Positions 25,870 to 34,739 of a stretch of DNA of 62,028 nt are shown piece by piece. Source of the stretch: Natrarchaeobius oligotrophus (GTDB taxonomy: Archaea > Halobacteriota > Halobacteria > Halobacteriales > Natrialbaceae). A program made the translations under genes and the position numbers. The notes under the pieces were generated by a model. It was not told where the DNA came from. It saw only the letters and a program-made list of their open reading frames with translations, and did no database searches. The stretch is taken from positions 1-62,028 of the forward strand of contig NZ_REFZ01000019.1 in the NCBI RefSeq assembly GCF_003841465.1, written 5' to 3'. How positions within the stretch are numbered: the first letter of the stretch is position 1; each line of letters begins with the position of its first letter.

Positions 25870-27039
25870 TCACAGCCACTTTCTGAGTTTGCGCTCGAGT
25901 CTCTTCGAGAGCGAAACGTGGTCGCCGGCGGACCGCAGTCTGAAGTCGGCCGTTCCGAAAAGCGCGATCACCAGGACGACGACGCCACCGACGACGACGG
26001 CGTTTACCGCGGCGATCGCGGCGAGCGGGTGGATCGCGTGAAGCGAGACGAGCAGGGACGGCGGTAAGACGGCGAGGTAGCGGTGTTCCTCGACGTGACG
26101 CGTGTACTGGCCGGTTTCGTGGGGTGCCGTGAGCGACACCGTCGCCTCGGCGGTGGATCTGACGCCGACCGTCTGCCACGACGGGTCGACGGCTGCGGTT
26201 TCGCTTCCGGTCTCGTAAACGACGACGACGGGAACGTAGCCGGCGTTGTCGATCGTTCGCGTGAGTTCCGCCGATTCGCCCGGCGCGAGCACCTGCGGAT
26301 CGTCCGTCGGCGAATCGGTGCTCACGATACCGTACTCCGTCGTTCCCGACGGAATCACCATCGCGGCGGTCGCGAACGTCACGAGGACGAGTAACACGAG
26401 CCCGAGCGCGACCCAGAACCCCACGACGTTTTCGCGTCGGCGCGATCGGGTCGTTTGCCGGCCAGCGGGACCGAATCGATCGAGCAGTATCCCGAACCCG
26501 AACATCGCAATTCCGACCGCGACGAACATCGCGCCGATCCCGTCCGAATCGACGGTCGTGGTCAGCCCGAGAATGCTGGAAACGTCTTCGTACACCGTTC
26601 CGACGACGTCCTGGGCTGTCATTACGACGGTTCCGAGGTGTGGAATCGTGACGACCTCGCCGTTCACCTGGAGCGCCGTCGCCACGATCTGTGCGTCGGA
26701 GACGGGCGGCTCGTCGCCGTCCTGATCCGTGAAGGGGTTTGCGTCTCCGGCCGTCACGTAGCCCTCTTCGGTCTCGTCGACGACGCGGTGGGTCGTCAGT
26801 CCGCCGTCGTGGAGTTCTCGAGCGTCGTAGACGACGACGTCGCCGACCTCGACGTCGCCCGAGACGGCGCTCGGAACCGCGATGAACCCGTCGCCTGCCG
26901 CCATCGTCGGCTCCATGCTCCCGGTCGCGACGTACCCCAGCAGAATCGGTTGCCCGAGCAGGCTTCCGACCAGCAGCGAGATCACGACCACGGCCGCGAG
27001 AAGACCGATCGCCCGCTGAAGGTGCGTTCGCGCAGTCAT
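25870..27039 (-). CDS. SipW-type signal peptidase I with C-terminal extension
   Basis: This 389-residue membrane peptidase belongs to MEROPS family S26B. After an N-terminal helix the nucleophile is S41 in ATGSMEPTM, the histidine that replaces lysine in archaeal and SipW enzymes is H84 (LTTHRVVDE), and the aspartates lie in TAGDANPFTDQD. It is about twice the usual length: residues 165-389 add a second membrane helix, an extracellular beta domain (LAPGESAELTRTIDNAGYVPVVVVY) and another helix. It probably cleaves the TasA/DUF1102-like proteins encoded next to it. An 8-codon upstream ORF overlaps its start. Confidence 0.87.
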   Translation of the reverse strand: MTARTHLQRAIGLLAAVVVISLLVGSLLGQPILLGYVATGSMEPTMAAGDGFIAVPSAVSGDVEVGDVVVYDARELHDGGLTTHRVVDETEEGYVTAGDANPFTDQDGDEPPVSDAQIVATALQVNGEVVTIPHLGTVVMTAQDVVGTVYEDVSSILGLTTTVDSDGIGAMFVAVGIAMFGFGILLDRFGPAGRQTTRSRRRENVVGFWVALGLVLLVLVTFATAAMVIPSGTTEYGIVSTDSPTDDPQVLAPGESAELTRTIDNAGYVPVVVVYETGSETAAVDPSWQTVGVRSTAEATVSLTAPHETGQYTRHVEEHRYLAVLPPSLLVSLHAIHPLAAIAAVNAVVVGGVVVLVIALFGTADFRLRSAGDHVSLSKRLERKLRKWL

Positions 27040-27062
27040 CGGTGGAATCCGGCGTGCGTCAT
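27036..27062 (-). CDS. Candidate 8-codon upstream ORF coupled by ATGA
   Basis: The frame MTHAGFHR starts at 27062 and stops at TGA 27038-27036, overlapping the signal peptidase ATG (27039-27037). A strong TATA (CTTTATACC in the gene's direction, near 27109) predicts a transcript that begins about 20 bases before this mini-ORF. There is no clear Shine-Dalgarno sequence inside it. Confidence 0.35.
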   Translation of the reverse strand: MTHAGFHR

Positions 27063-27160
27063 TGTCGGGAGCGATTCGCGTCCGCGAAGTGTGGGGAGCG
27101 AAACGGTATAAAGATTCGAGAAACCGACTCGTCGAACGCGACGTGCTACCGACCGATCCA

Positions 27161-28063
27161 TCAGATCCGCCGCCTGGCGACCGAGAAGACGAACAGCAGC
27201 CCGACGGCCGCGGGCGGAGCGAGCGCCGCGGTCGTCGACGCCGCGAGTTCCCGGTTTACCACCACGTGTGAGGGCGGCTCCTCGACGGTGACGGTGCCGG
27301 CGGAAGCGCCGTCGACGCTCACCCCGTAGGAACCGGGTTCGTCCGCGTACCACTCGAACGCGACCGTCTCGCTTTCGTTCGGTGCGAGCGTGACGGATCT
27401 GCTGTCGACGACGACGTCGTCGATCGCCAGTCCGACCACGTGTGACTCGGTCGCGTTACCGGCGTTCTCGTAGGTGGCGGTCACCGCGACCGGCTCGTCT
27501 AGCTGGATCGTCGACGAGGATAGCTCGAGACTCCGTTGCTCGATCGATCCTTCCGGAACGTCCCCGTCGCCCTTTCGGACGGATTCGTTCGTCTCGTCGT
27601 CCGACGGACTGCTATCGTGGTCGTCATCGTCCTGCTCGTCGTCTTCGTACGTCACGTGAACGGTGAACGTCTCGGAGCCGTCGGTTGCGTCTCGAGTGTC
27701 GATCGAGACGCCGACCGCCGCGACGTCGCCCGCGTCGAGCGCGAGCGGATTCGAGCCGTTCACTTTCGCGTTCGGATCACCGTCCCCGTAGAACGCGAGT
27801 CCGTCGACGTCGGTTTCGATCCAGACCGACTCGATCGTCTCGTCCGTCGCCGTTATCGCGAACACCTCGTCGGTCTCGGTGACGGCCCGGTCGTTGAGCC
27901 GATCGAAGTCCAGCGACAGCTCCCCGCCGTCGACGGACGCGTACGGCGACGTCGACTCTAGCGCGATCGGACCAGCCGTATCGCTCTGGACCGAAACCGC
28001 CGCGGTCGGCACTGCGAGCACCAGGGCGAGCGCCGCGATTCCGACGAGCAGGCGTGTGTTCAT
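27161..28063 (-). CDS. Secreted DUF1102/CARDB-like surface protein with C-terminal anchor
   Basis: This 300-residue protein has a Sec signal peptide (MNTRLLVGIAALALVLAVPTAAVS). The first domain (about 30-150) is a TasA/DUF1102-like beta sandwich (SPYASVDGGELSLDFDRLN; ETFTVHVTYEDD), followed by an Asp/Ser-rich linker and a CARDB-like Ig domain (IQLDEPVAVTATYENAGNAT; LAPNESETVAFEWYADEPG). A C-terminal hydrophobic helix with a basic end (FVFSVARRRI) should anchor it. It is encoded just upstream, in transcription order, of the signal peptidase likely to process it. It may be an anchor or minor subunit of a surface fibre. Confidence 0.75.
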   Translation of the reverse strand: MNTRLLVGIAALALVLAVPTAAVSVQSDTAGPIALESTSPYASVDGGELSLDFDRLNDRAVTETDEVFAITATDETIESVWIETDVDGLAFYGDGDPNAKVNGSNPLALDAGDVAAVGVSIDTRDATDGSETFTVHVTYEDDEQDDDDHDSSPSDDETNESVRKGDGDVPEGSIEQRSLELSSSTIQLDEPVAVTATYENAGNATESHVVGLAIDDVVVDSRSVTLAPNESETVAFEWYADEPGSYGVSVDGASAGTVTVEEPPSHVVVNRELAASTTAALAPPAAVGLLFVFSVARRRI

Positions 28064-28195
28064 GTGAGGCGTTCGGTTCCTCCGTTTTCCGGTTCAAATT
28101 TCAGACGGAGCTAACGGAGGCGTGATACGAACGGGGGTGTCACACCGGTTCGGCGGCTCGACGAGCGAAGCGCTACCCGAACGCGTCGTACCCGA

Positions 28196-28762
28196 TTACG
28201 ACGCGTCGGTCGCCGTGAAGGTCATCTCGTCGAGTACGTCATCTCCGTCGTTCAACGTCGCCTGCGTGGTGTCGATCACGAGGTCGACCGTAACCTCGTC
28301 TCCGTCTCCGAGTTCCCATTCGTTGCCGGATTCGGTGTCTCCGATCAGGTCGTCTTCATCGCTGACGCCCGTCGGCGTGTCGGTGCTCGCACTCTCGTTG
28401 AACTCGAGGCTGAAGATCGATCGTGCGGTGGCGTCGTCGACGTCCCCGCCGGACGCGAGCGTGACGCCGAGTTCGATCTGCTGACCGCCGTTGTTCTCGA
28501 TCTCGATCGCTTCGTCGACCCTGGTCGTCCCGTTGAGGTTGATGTTGTTCTGGTCGATTCCCAGCGTTCCGCCGTCTTCGTCGATCAGCTGCGAATCGGT
28601 GTCGCCGCGGAGCGTCAGCAGCGCCGACGAGTCGTCGGCGACCGAGATGTCTGCCGTTCTCGTGGCTTCCACCTGGCTGAACGCGCCAGTTCCGATTGCT
28701 GCGCCACCGCCGGCGACGATCGTTCCGAGTCCGAGTAACACGTTGCGTCTGTTCATTCTCAT
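28196..28762 (-). CDS. DUF1102/TasA-like secreted protein
   Basis: This 188-residue protein has a twin-arginine-like leader MRMNRRNVLLGLGTIVAGGG, followed by the family hallmark IGTGAFSQVEATRTADISV at the mature N-terminus and a single beta-sandwich domain (SALLTLRGDTDSQLI; IEIENNGGQQIELGVTL). The size and the 'GAFS' processing region resemble archaeal homologues of the Bacillus matrix fibre protein TasA. A second ATG at residue 3 is an alternative start. With the signal peptidase 1.2 kb downstream it is the best candidate for the major fibre subunit. Confidence 0.78.
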   Translation of the reverse strand: MRMNRRNVLLGLGTIVAGGGAAIGTGAFSQVEATRTADISVADDSSALLTLRGDTDSQLIDEDGGTLGIDQNNINLNGTTRVDEAIEIENNGGQQIELGVTLASGGDVDDATARSIFSLEFNESASTDTPTGVSDEDDLIGDTESGNEWELGDGDEVTVDLVIDTTQATLNDGDDVLDEMTFTATDAS

Positions 28763-29020
28763 GGGTTCAGTCTCACGATCCGAACCGTCGATCGGCGACC
28801 CGATCCGGCTCGGTTCTCACTCGAACACCAGACAGTCCAGCATCTTTGTATTAGGCAGCCAGAAGGTCCGAACGGTCGGCGAGAAGACGTTCAAGCCGGT
28901 CTTGAACGGAGAATACCCGCGACGAGCCGAACCGGTTCGGGAGCGTCGCCGACGCCCCTCCCGCGAAGTCAGCAAACTTATGTGTCGACCGGGCGTCACT
29001 GTCGCTCGTGAGGGGGATCG

Positions 29021-29578
29021 ATGGCGACGCTCGAGGGCGACACTGACTCGAGCGACGAGGCGCGTCCGAAGCGCGGCGAGATTTTCGACCTCCTGAGTAA
29101 CCACCGACGTCGGTACGCCGTCCACTACTGCAAGCGCGAGGACGGACCGGTCACCCTCGGCGAGCTGGCCGAGCAGGTCGCGGCCTGGGAACTCGACAAG
29201 GAGGTGTCGGAGATCACCTCGGCGGAGCGAAAACGCGCGTACACCTCGTTACAGCAGACGCACCTGCCGACGCTCGAGCGCGCCGGCATGGTCGAGTTCG
29301 ACGACCGGACGATCGAGCTGACCGACGACGCCGCCGACCTCGAGGTGTACCTCGACGTCGTTCCCGGCGACTCGGTCCCGTGGGGGGTGTACTACCTCGG
29401 CCTCTCCGTCCTCGGGTTCGTCGTGTTGGGCGGCGTCGCGCTCGAGATCGTGCCGACCGAGACGGTTCCTCCTCTTGGATGGGCGGCGATCGTCCTCGGG
29501 CTGTTCGCCGTTTCGGCGGTCGCGCACGCCTTCTCGAGCCGACGGATGCGGCTTGGCGAGATCGAACGGCCGCCGTGA
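29021..29578 (+). CDS. HTH-membrane regulator (DUF7344-like)
   Basis: This is a 185-residue protein. Residues 17-105 form a winged-helix-type domain (RGEIFDLLSNHRRRYAVHYC; ERKRAYTSLQQTHLPTLERAGMV; RTIELTDDAADLEVYLDVV) that I associate with DUF7344. Two membrane helices follow (about 120-142 and 147-168) and the chain ends RRMRLGEIERPP. A membrane-tethered DNA-binding regulator is the simplest reading. It is divergent from the DUF1102 genes, so it is a good candidate for controlling them. The TATA-like AACTTATGT (about 28976-28984) implies a short leader before the ATG. Confidence 0.75.
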   Translation: MATLEGDTDSSDEARPKRGEIFDLLSNHRRRYAVHYCKREDGPVTLGELAEQVAAWELDKEVSEITSAERKRAYTSLQQTHLPTLERAGMVEFDDRTIELTDDAADLEVYLDVVPGDSVPWGVYYLGLSVLGFVVLGGVALEIVPTETVPPLGWAAIVLGLFAVSAVAHAFSSRRMRLGEIERPP

Positions 29579-29620
29579 TCACGGAGACCGCGCGGGACGT
29601 CCACATCGAGAGAAACGCCG

Positions 29621-30817
29621 TCACTCCTCGCGGACGTACGGCGGCGGATCCTCGCCGTCGGCGACGGTCGTCACGGTGCCCGAATCGACCGGAATGCCAC
29701 TCTCGGTCAACACCTCGACGGTGATCTCGTACGGATCGCCGCTCGTTCCACCTTGACCGCCACCGCCGCCCTGGCCGCCACCTCCACCCTGGCCGCCACC
29801 TCCGCCACCGCCACTTTCTGGATAAGACACGGATCCGGTCGGCTCGTCTTCGCTTGTGACCGTCTGATCGGACCAGGAGTGATTCTGATTGTCGAACGTC
29901 ACCTCGACCCATCCGAAGTTTTCGGTGTTCGAGAGTTCGTACTCGACATCGAACTGGGCGTAATCCTGCTCCAGACTCGAGTTGTCGGTTACCGTGAACG
30001 TCTCGAGCACCGGATCGTCGTCGTCGCCGAAGTCGTCGTCGTCATCGTCGCTTTCGCCGTCGGCGACTCTGGTGGTTTGCTCGAAGATAACCGAACCCTG
30101 CTCTTCGTCGAACACCTCGAACGTGAACTCGTAGGTGTCTCCCTCGGCGCCGCCGTCGTGTCCGCTCGAGGGATACGAGATCACGCCCTCGGGATCCGTG
30201 ACGGTGAACGACTCGCTCAGATTGTGGTCGTCTTCGCTTACGTTTTCGACGAATAGCTCCAGCCGGTCGAAGTCGGGAACGTCACGAACCTGGTACTGGA
30301 CGTCGAACTCGACGTTCGTGTTCCGCGTCCGATCGACGATGCTGCGGTTGAGCGTCGGGATCGCGGTTCGACGCCGCAGATCGACCGACAGCGACTCGCC
30401 GTCGGTCGCGGTCACGTCGAACGCCAGCGCGTCCGGTCCCCCGTCCCGTGCGGGATCGATCGTCGCCGTGACGGTCGTCGACCCGCCAGGCTGAAGCGAC
30501 GTCTCCGCCGGCGAGACGGACTCCGATCCGAGCGCATCGACCAGCTCGATCGTGACGTCGAGAGCCCGCTCGGCGTTGTTGGTGACGTCGACGAGCGGTT
30601 CGTCCGGCAAGCCGACGCCGACCAGCGGGGCGACGTCGAGACCGAGCAACGCGCCCCCGTCCGACCCGACGCCGACCGACGCGCCTCGAGTCGCCGCCGT
30701 CCGGGAGAACGCACCGGATTCGGTGAGCATGAGTCCGGTGCCGACGACGACGAAACCGCCGGCGACGACGCTCCGGCGCGTGATCGGCTTCCCCCCGCTC
30801 CGTCGACGATTTCCCAT
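29621..30817 (-). CDS. Tat-exported DUF1102-like surface protein with Gly/Gln linker
   Basis: This 398-residue protein starts MGNRRRSGGKPITRRSVVAG, a twin-arginine leader, and then shows ESGAFSRTAATRGASV, the same processing-site pattern as the gene at 28196. A first beta domain (NNAERALDVTIELVDALG) is followed by two Ig-like repeats that share FDVQYQV/FDVEYEL and 'SYPxSG' strands. A long acidic stretch (DDDDDDFGDDDDP) and a glycine-rich G5Q linker (29757-29820) separate them. No C-terminal anchor is seen, so it should be secreted or attached to the fibre. The start follows the Tat pattern; upstream in-frame codons lack conservation. Confidence 0.75.
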   Translation of the reverse strand: MGNRRRSGGKPITRRSVVAGGFVVVGTGLMLTESGAFSRTAATRGASVGVGSDGGALLGLDVAPLVGVGLPDEPLVDVTNNAERALDVTIELVDALGSESVSPAETSLQPGGSTTVTATIDPARDGGPDALAFDVTATDGESLSVDLRRRTAIPTLNRSIVDRTRNTNVEFDVQYQVRDVPDFDRLELFVENVSEDDHNLSESFTVTDPEGVISYPSSGHDGGAEGDTYEFTFEVFDEEQGSVIFEQTTRVADGESDDDDDDFGDDDDPVLETFTVTDNSSLEQDYAQFDVEYELSNTENFGWVEVTFDNQNHSWSDQTVTSEDEPTGSVSYPESGGGGGGGQGGGGGQGGGGGQGGTSGDPYEITVEVLTESGIPVDSGTVTTVADGEDPPPYVREE

Positions 30818-31022
30818 CGGATCGAGTACGAATAAGTTCTCGAGTGAAATAAGTAATCTGGTCGAACAGTGTTTTCGAAGGATATAGACGGGAATAAAAG
30901 GCAGATCGGGGATGACAGTCTCCTGTCTCCTCGACGGTCGGGTACGGGGCGGCGGACAGGACGTCGGAACGCCACGGAGCCAACCCGAACGGCTTTTCAA
31001 CACCGCCACCCGAGGTCACAGT

Positions 31023-31346
31023 ATGTCGACCGAATCGATTAGCGATCGGCGCGAGCACATCCGCTCGATCAGCGTAACCGCGCTGTCGGCGTTGCTCGGC
31101 GTCGGGGCGGCGCTGGCTTCCGCGTCGGTCACCGGCCACCTCGAGCCGGCCGAGGCGGCGACCCAGACGACGCCGCTGTTGCTCGTCTTCGGCGCGATCC
31201 TCGTGCAGTTCGTCCTCTTCGATTTCACGAGCATCTACGGCGAGGACGAGTTCGGGATCAAACACTACCTGTTCATCACGTTCATGACGTTCTCGTTCTG
31301 GTTCGTGGTGTGGGGAATCCTACTCACTGCGGAGTACACGGCATAA
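31023..31346 (+). CDS. EMC6-like membrane protein
   Basis: This 107-residue protein has three hydrophobic helices (about 17-38, 50-68 and 84-103) and the motif FGIKHYLFITFMTFSFWFVVWGIL at its C-terminus. Size and topology match archaeal homologues of EMC6, a subunit of the eukaryotic ER membrane protein complex that helps insert membrane proteins. The stop is separated from the RLI start by a single base, so the two form an operon. A TATA-like GGCTTTTCAAC about 28 bases before the ATG suggests leaderless transcription. Confidence 0.75.
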   Translation: MSTESISDRREHIRSISVTALSALLGVGAALASASVTGHLEPAEAATQTTPLLLVFGAILVQFVLFDFTSIYGEDEFGIKHYLFITFMTFSFWFVVWGILLTAEYTA

Positions 31347-31347
31347 C

Positions 31348-33183
31348 ATGGCCGACGACAGCATCGCCGTCGTAGACCTCGATCGGTGTCAGCCCGACCG
31401 GTGTAACTACGAGTGCAAGAACTACTGTCCGCCGAACCGGACGGGAAAGGAGTGCATCACCCTTCGCGGCGACGACGCCGCCGAGGGCCAGCCCGAACAG
31501 ATCCACATCTCCGAGGAGATCTGTCTCGGCGAAACCTGTGGCATCTGCGTCGAGAAGTGTCCGTTCGACGCGATCGAGATCATCAACCTGCCGAGCGAAC
31601 TCCAGGACGATCCCGCCCACCGGTACGGCGAGAACGCCTTCTCGCTGTACGGTCTCCCCGCCCCCCAGGAGGGACAGGTGACGGGTATCCTGGGACCGAA
31701 CGGAATCGGGAAGACGACCGCCGTCCGAATCCTCGCGGGCGAACTCGAGCCGAATCTCGGTCGCCACGAGGAGTCGCCGGGCTGGGACGAGGTGCTCGAA
31801 GCCTACCGCGGCACGGAGCTCCAGGACTACATCGCTGACGTTCGCGACGGGGCGGTCACCGTCGCCAGAAAACCGCAGTACGTCGACCAGATACCCGAGA
31901 GCTTCGACGGCAACACCCGCGAACTGCTCGAGCGAACCGACGAGCGCGGCGAACTCGACTCGCTCGTTTCCCGGCTCTCGATCGACCCCGTCATGGAGCA
32001 GTCGATCGACGACCTCTCGGGCGGCGAACTCCAGCGGGTCGCGCTCGCGGCGACGCTCGCCCGCGATACGGACTTTTACTTCCTGGACGAGATCACCCCG
32101 TATCTCGACATCGGCCAGCGCGTGACGGCCGCGCGACTGATCCGGGAGCTCGCGGAGGAAGAAAACCGCTCGATGCTGGTCGTCGAACACGACCTGGCGA
32201 TCCTCGACCTGCTCGCGGACACGCTCCACGTCGCCTACGGTGAGCCCGGCGCCTACGGCGTCATTACCCCGCCCAAGTCCGTCCGCAACGGTATCAACGA
32301 GTACCTCGCGGGCTACCTCGACAACGAGAACATGCGGATCCGACCGGATCCGATCGAGTTCGAGGAACACGCCCCGCGAACCGAGACCCACGGCGACACG
32401 CTCGTCGAGTACCCCGACCTCACGAAGAGCTACGGCGACGGCGAGTTCGCCCTCGAGGTCGACGGCGGCGCGATTCGATGGAACGAGGTGCTCGGGATCG
32501 TCGGCCCGAACGGGATCGGAAAGTCGACGTTCGCGAAGCTCCTGACCGGAAACCTCGAGCCCGACAGCGTCGCCGGATCGGCCGAGTCCGCGGATCTCGA
32601 TCTGAATCTCGAGATCTCGTACAAACCCCAGTACGTGACGATCGACCAGCACATGCGCGTCGACGCCTTCCTCTCGTCGATCACGGACCAGTTCGGCTCC
32701 TCGTACTGGAACACCGAGATCGCGGGGCCGCTGCAACTCGAGCGGATCATGGAACAGAACCTCTCGGATCTCTCGGGCGGCGAACGCCAGCGAGTGGCGA
32801 TCGCGGCCTGTCTCTCCGACTCCGCGGACCTCTACCTGCTCGACGAGCCCTCGGCCCACCTCGACGTCGAACAGCGCGTGCAGGCGACGAGCGCCATCCG
32901 CCGGTACGCCGAACAGCAGGACGCCACCGTGTTGGTCATCGACCACGACATCTACATGATCGACCTGCTCGCCGACCGGCTGATGGTCTTCGACGGCGAG
33001 CCGGCCGTCCACGGACGCGCAGGCACGCCACAGTCGATGCGAGACGGCATGAACGAGTTCCTCGCCAACCTCGAGGTCACGTTCCGCCGCGACGAGCGAA
33101 CCTCGCGCCCGCGGATCAACAAGCCCGACTCACAGCTCGATCGCCAGCAAAAAAGCGACGGCGAGTACTACTACGCGCCCTGA
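31348..33183 (+). CDS. Ribosome-recycling ATPase RLI (ABCE1)
   Basis: This 611-residue iron-sulfur ABC ATPase splits ribosomes after termination. The N-terminal domain has two 4Fe-4S cysteine clusters (DRCQPDRCNYECKNYCPP and CLGETCGICVEKCPF). The first nucleotide-binding domain has Walker A GPNGIGKTT, signature LSGGELQRV and Walker B FYFLDEITPYLD. The second has GPNGIGKST, LSGGERQRV and LYLLDEPSAHLD. The hinge regions are typical and the length is normal. It is the second gene of an operon with the EMC6-like protein and its 3' end overlaps the convergent gene at 33171 by 13 bases. Confidence 0.96.
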   Translation: MADDSIAVVDLDRCQPDRCNYECKNYCPPNRTGKECITLRGDDAAEGQPEQIHISEEICLGETCGICVEKCPFDAIEIINLPSELQDDPAHRYGENAFSLYGLPAPQEGQVTGILGPNGIGKTTAVRILAGELEPNLGRHEESPGWDEVLEAYRGTELQDYIADVRDGAVTVARKPQYVDQIPESFDGNTRELLERTDERGELDSLVSRLSIDPVMEQSIDDLSGGELQRVALAATLARDTDFYFLDEITPYLDIGQRVTAARLIRELAEEENRSMLVVEHDLAILDLLADTLHVAYGEPGAYGVITPPKSVRNGINEYLAGYLDNENMRIRPDPIEFEEHAPRTETHGDTLVEYPDLTKSYGDGEFALEVDGGAIRWNEVLGIVGPNGIGKSTFAKLLTGNLEPDSVAGSAESADLDLNLEISYKPQYVTIDQHMRVDAFLSSITDQFGSSYWNTEIAGPLQLERIMEQNLSDLSGGERQRVAIAACLSDSADLYLLDEPSAHLDVEQRVQATSAIRRYAEQQDATVLVIDHDIYMIDLLADRLMVFDGEPAVHGRAGTPQSMRDGMNEFLANLEVTFRRDERTSRPRINKPDSQLDRQQKSDGEYYYAP

Positions 33184-33962
33184 TCGTCGCCCGATAGGAG
33201 AGCGAGTCCGATCAGCGCGAGGACGAATCCGCCGAGCGCGTAGCCGACGAGCGCGCTCGAGACGGCCAGTTCGCCCGTCGTCGCCAGCGCGACGCCGACG
33301 GCCGACAGCAGCGGTGCGACGAGAATCGAGAGCCACGCGGCCGCCGTCGTCGCGTCGATCCCGCTCGAACGGTCGTTCTCGAGCGATCGGCGCTCGAGCG
33401 GATCGACCAGTCGCCACTCGGGATCGTCGGTTCGCTCGAGGCGGTACCGACCGCCCGACAGCGACGAGAGCAGGGCGTCGCTCGCGGCCCGGACCGACGA
33501 CTCCCACCACTCTTCGTCGGCGTCGGGCTCGAGATCCGCTCGAGCCAGGTAGACGGGTTCGCCCACGACGTGATCGATCGACGCCGCGTCGTAGCCGACG
33601 TCCTCGACCAGCCGCGCGAGCAGGAACTCGCGCGACCAGGGTATCGGCTTCTCGAGCGCGAACGAGGCGGTTTCGCCGTGAGGGAGGGAAACCGAGAGCC
33701 GAACCGTCGTCGCGTCGACGGCGGTCACGTCGGTCACTCGCCCCTCGACGTAGCCCTCCGGGGTCGTCATCACGTCGATTCGCCCGAGTTCGTCCGCCAG
33801 CTCGCGTTCCGGCGAGGAGACGTCGCGGTCGTTCCGACGACCGCGGCGGTCCGCGCCGTCGATCGATCGGTCCGCGGAACTCCCGCGCGTGATCTCGATT
33901 TCGATCTCGCCGTCGCTGGTCTCGCGGTCGCACTCGTCGCGTTCGTCCGGGTCGTCGGTCAC
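33171..33962 (-). CDS. Membrane protein with soluble N-terminal domain, function unknown
   Basis: This 263-residue protein starts at GTG (MTDDPDERDECDRETS) and has an acidic, probably flexible N-terminus. A soluble domain (about 70-185) contains VEGRVTDVTAVDATTVRLSVSLP, suggesting a small beta barrel, and EEWWESSVRAASDALLSSLSGG. Two C-terminal hydrophobic helices follow (about 207-228 and 233-256). I do not recognise the family. The GTG start is supported by a TATA-like ACTTACCTC about 32 bases upstream; an internal ATG (MTTPEGYVEG) is an alternative. It is convergent with and overlaps the RLI gene. Confidence 0.55.
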   Translation of the reverse strand: MTDDPDERDECDRETSDGEIEIEITRGSSADRSIDGADRRGRRNDRDVSSPERELADELGRIDVMTTPEGYVEGRVTDVTAVDATTVRLSVSLPHGETASFALEKPIPWSREFLLARLVEDVGYDAASIDHVVGEPVYLARADLEPDADEEWWESSVRAASDALLSSLSGGRYRLERTDDPEWRLVDPLERRSLENDRSSGIDATTAAAWLSILVAPLLSAVGVALATTGELAVSSALVGYALGGFVLALIGLALLSGDDQGA

Positions 33963-34012
33963 GGTGGTGCTCGCCTCGGACCTACGGGCGCGAGCGAGGT
34001 AAGTCGTTCCCG

Positions 34013-34669
34013 TTACCGGTCTCCTGGCGTCGCCCGGACGACGGCGAACAGTCCGTCGCCGTGACCGGGCCGAACGCCCGACGAGACGTCCGGATCGTCC
34101 CCGATGGCTCCCGGATCGTCGACGATCGTCTGGACGCGGCGTTCGATCTCGAACCCCGCGTTCGCGAGCGCGGCGGACGCCTCGTCGGCGGTCAGAAACT
34201 CGGCGCGGGCGTAGAACGGGCTCTCGTCTTTGTGCTTCTGGTACACCTGCCCGATCGGACTCGAGCGGTCGAGGACCGCGAGGACGAGCGTCCCGTCGGC
34301 GGCGAGGACGCGCCGGGCTTCCGCCAGCGTCCGCTCGAGATCGTCGACGAACGAGAGGACGGTGACGAACGCGACGAGATCGAGCGTTCCAGTTCCGACC
34401 GGAAGGAGTTCGGCGACGCCGCGGATCGGATCGACGCCGCGCTCTCGAGCGCGTTCGAGCGGCGCTCGAGCGGGATCGATCCCGACTCCGATTCCGAGCG
34501 TGCCGGCGAAGCGTCCGGTTCCGACGCCGACCTCGAGGGCGCGTTCGGCGTCGAAGTCGTCCGGAAGCGCTCGCTCGAGCGCCGCACGCTCGAGCCGATA
34601 GGCGCCCGCGTGAGCGTCGTACCACTCGTCGTACGCGTCCGTGTGAGTTTCGAAGGGTGCGTGTGACAT
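34013..34669 (-). CDS. SAM-dependent class I methyltransferase
   Basis: This 218-residue Rossmann-fold methyltransferase of the Methyltransf_11 type has motif I ALEVGVGTGRFAGTLGIGVGIDP near residues 45-67, DLVAFVTVLSFVDDLERTLAEARRVL as motifs post-II/III, and GTLVLAVLDRSSPIG as the next strand. The N-terminus FETHTDAYDEWYDAHAGAY is typical of small-molecule methyltransferases such as those of the ubiquinone/menaquinone type. The substrate is unknown. A TATA-like GTACTTTCA about 28 bases upstream fits a leaderless message. Confidence 0.87.
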   Translation of the reverse strand: MSHAPFETHTDAYDEWYDAHAGAYRLERAALERALPDDFDAERALEVGVGTGRFAGTLGIGVGIDPARAPLERARERGVDPIRGVAELLPVGTGTLDLVAFVTVLSFVDDLERTLAEARRVLAADGTLVLAVLDRSSPIGQVYQKHKDESPFYARAEFLTADEASAALANAGFEIERRVQTIVDDPGAIGDDPDVSSGVRPGHGDGLFAVVRATPGDR

Positions 34670-34739
34670 CGATCCGGAACCACGAAGACGAGACTGAAAG
34701 TACCGGTACCTAATCGTTACGCCCCGAGCGTGAGTCGGA

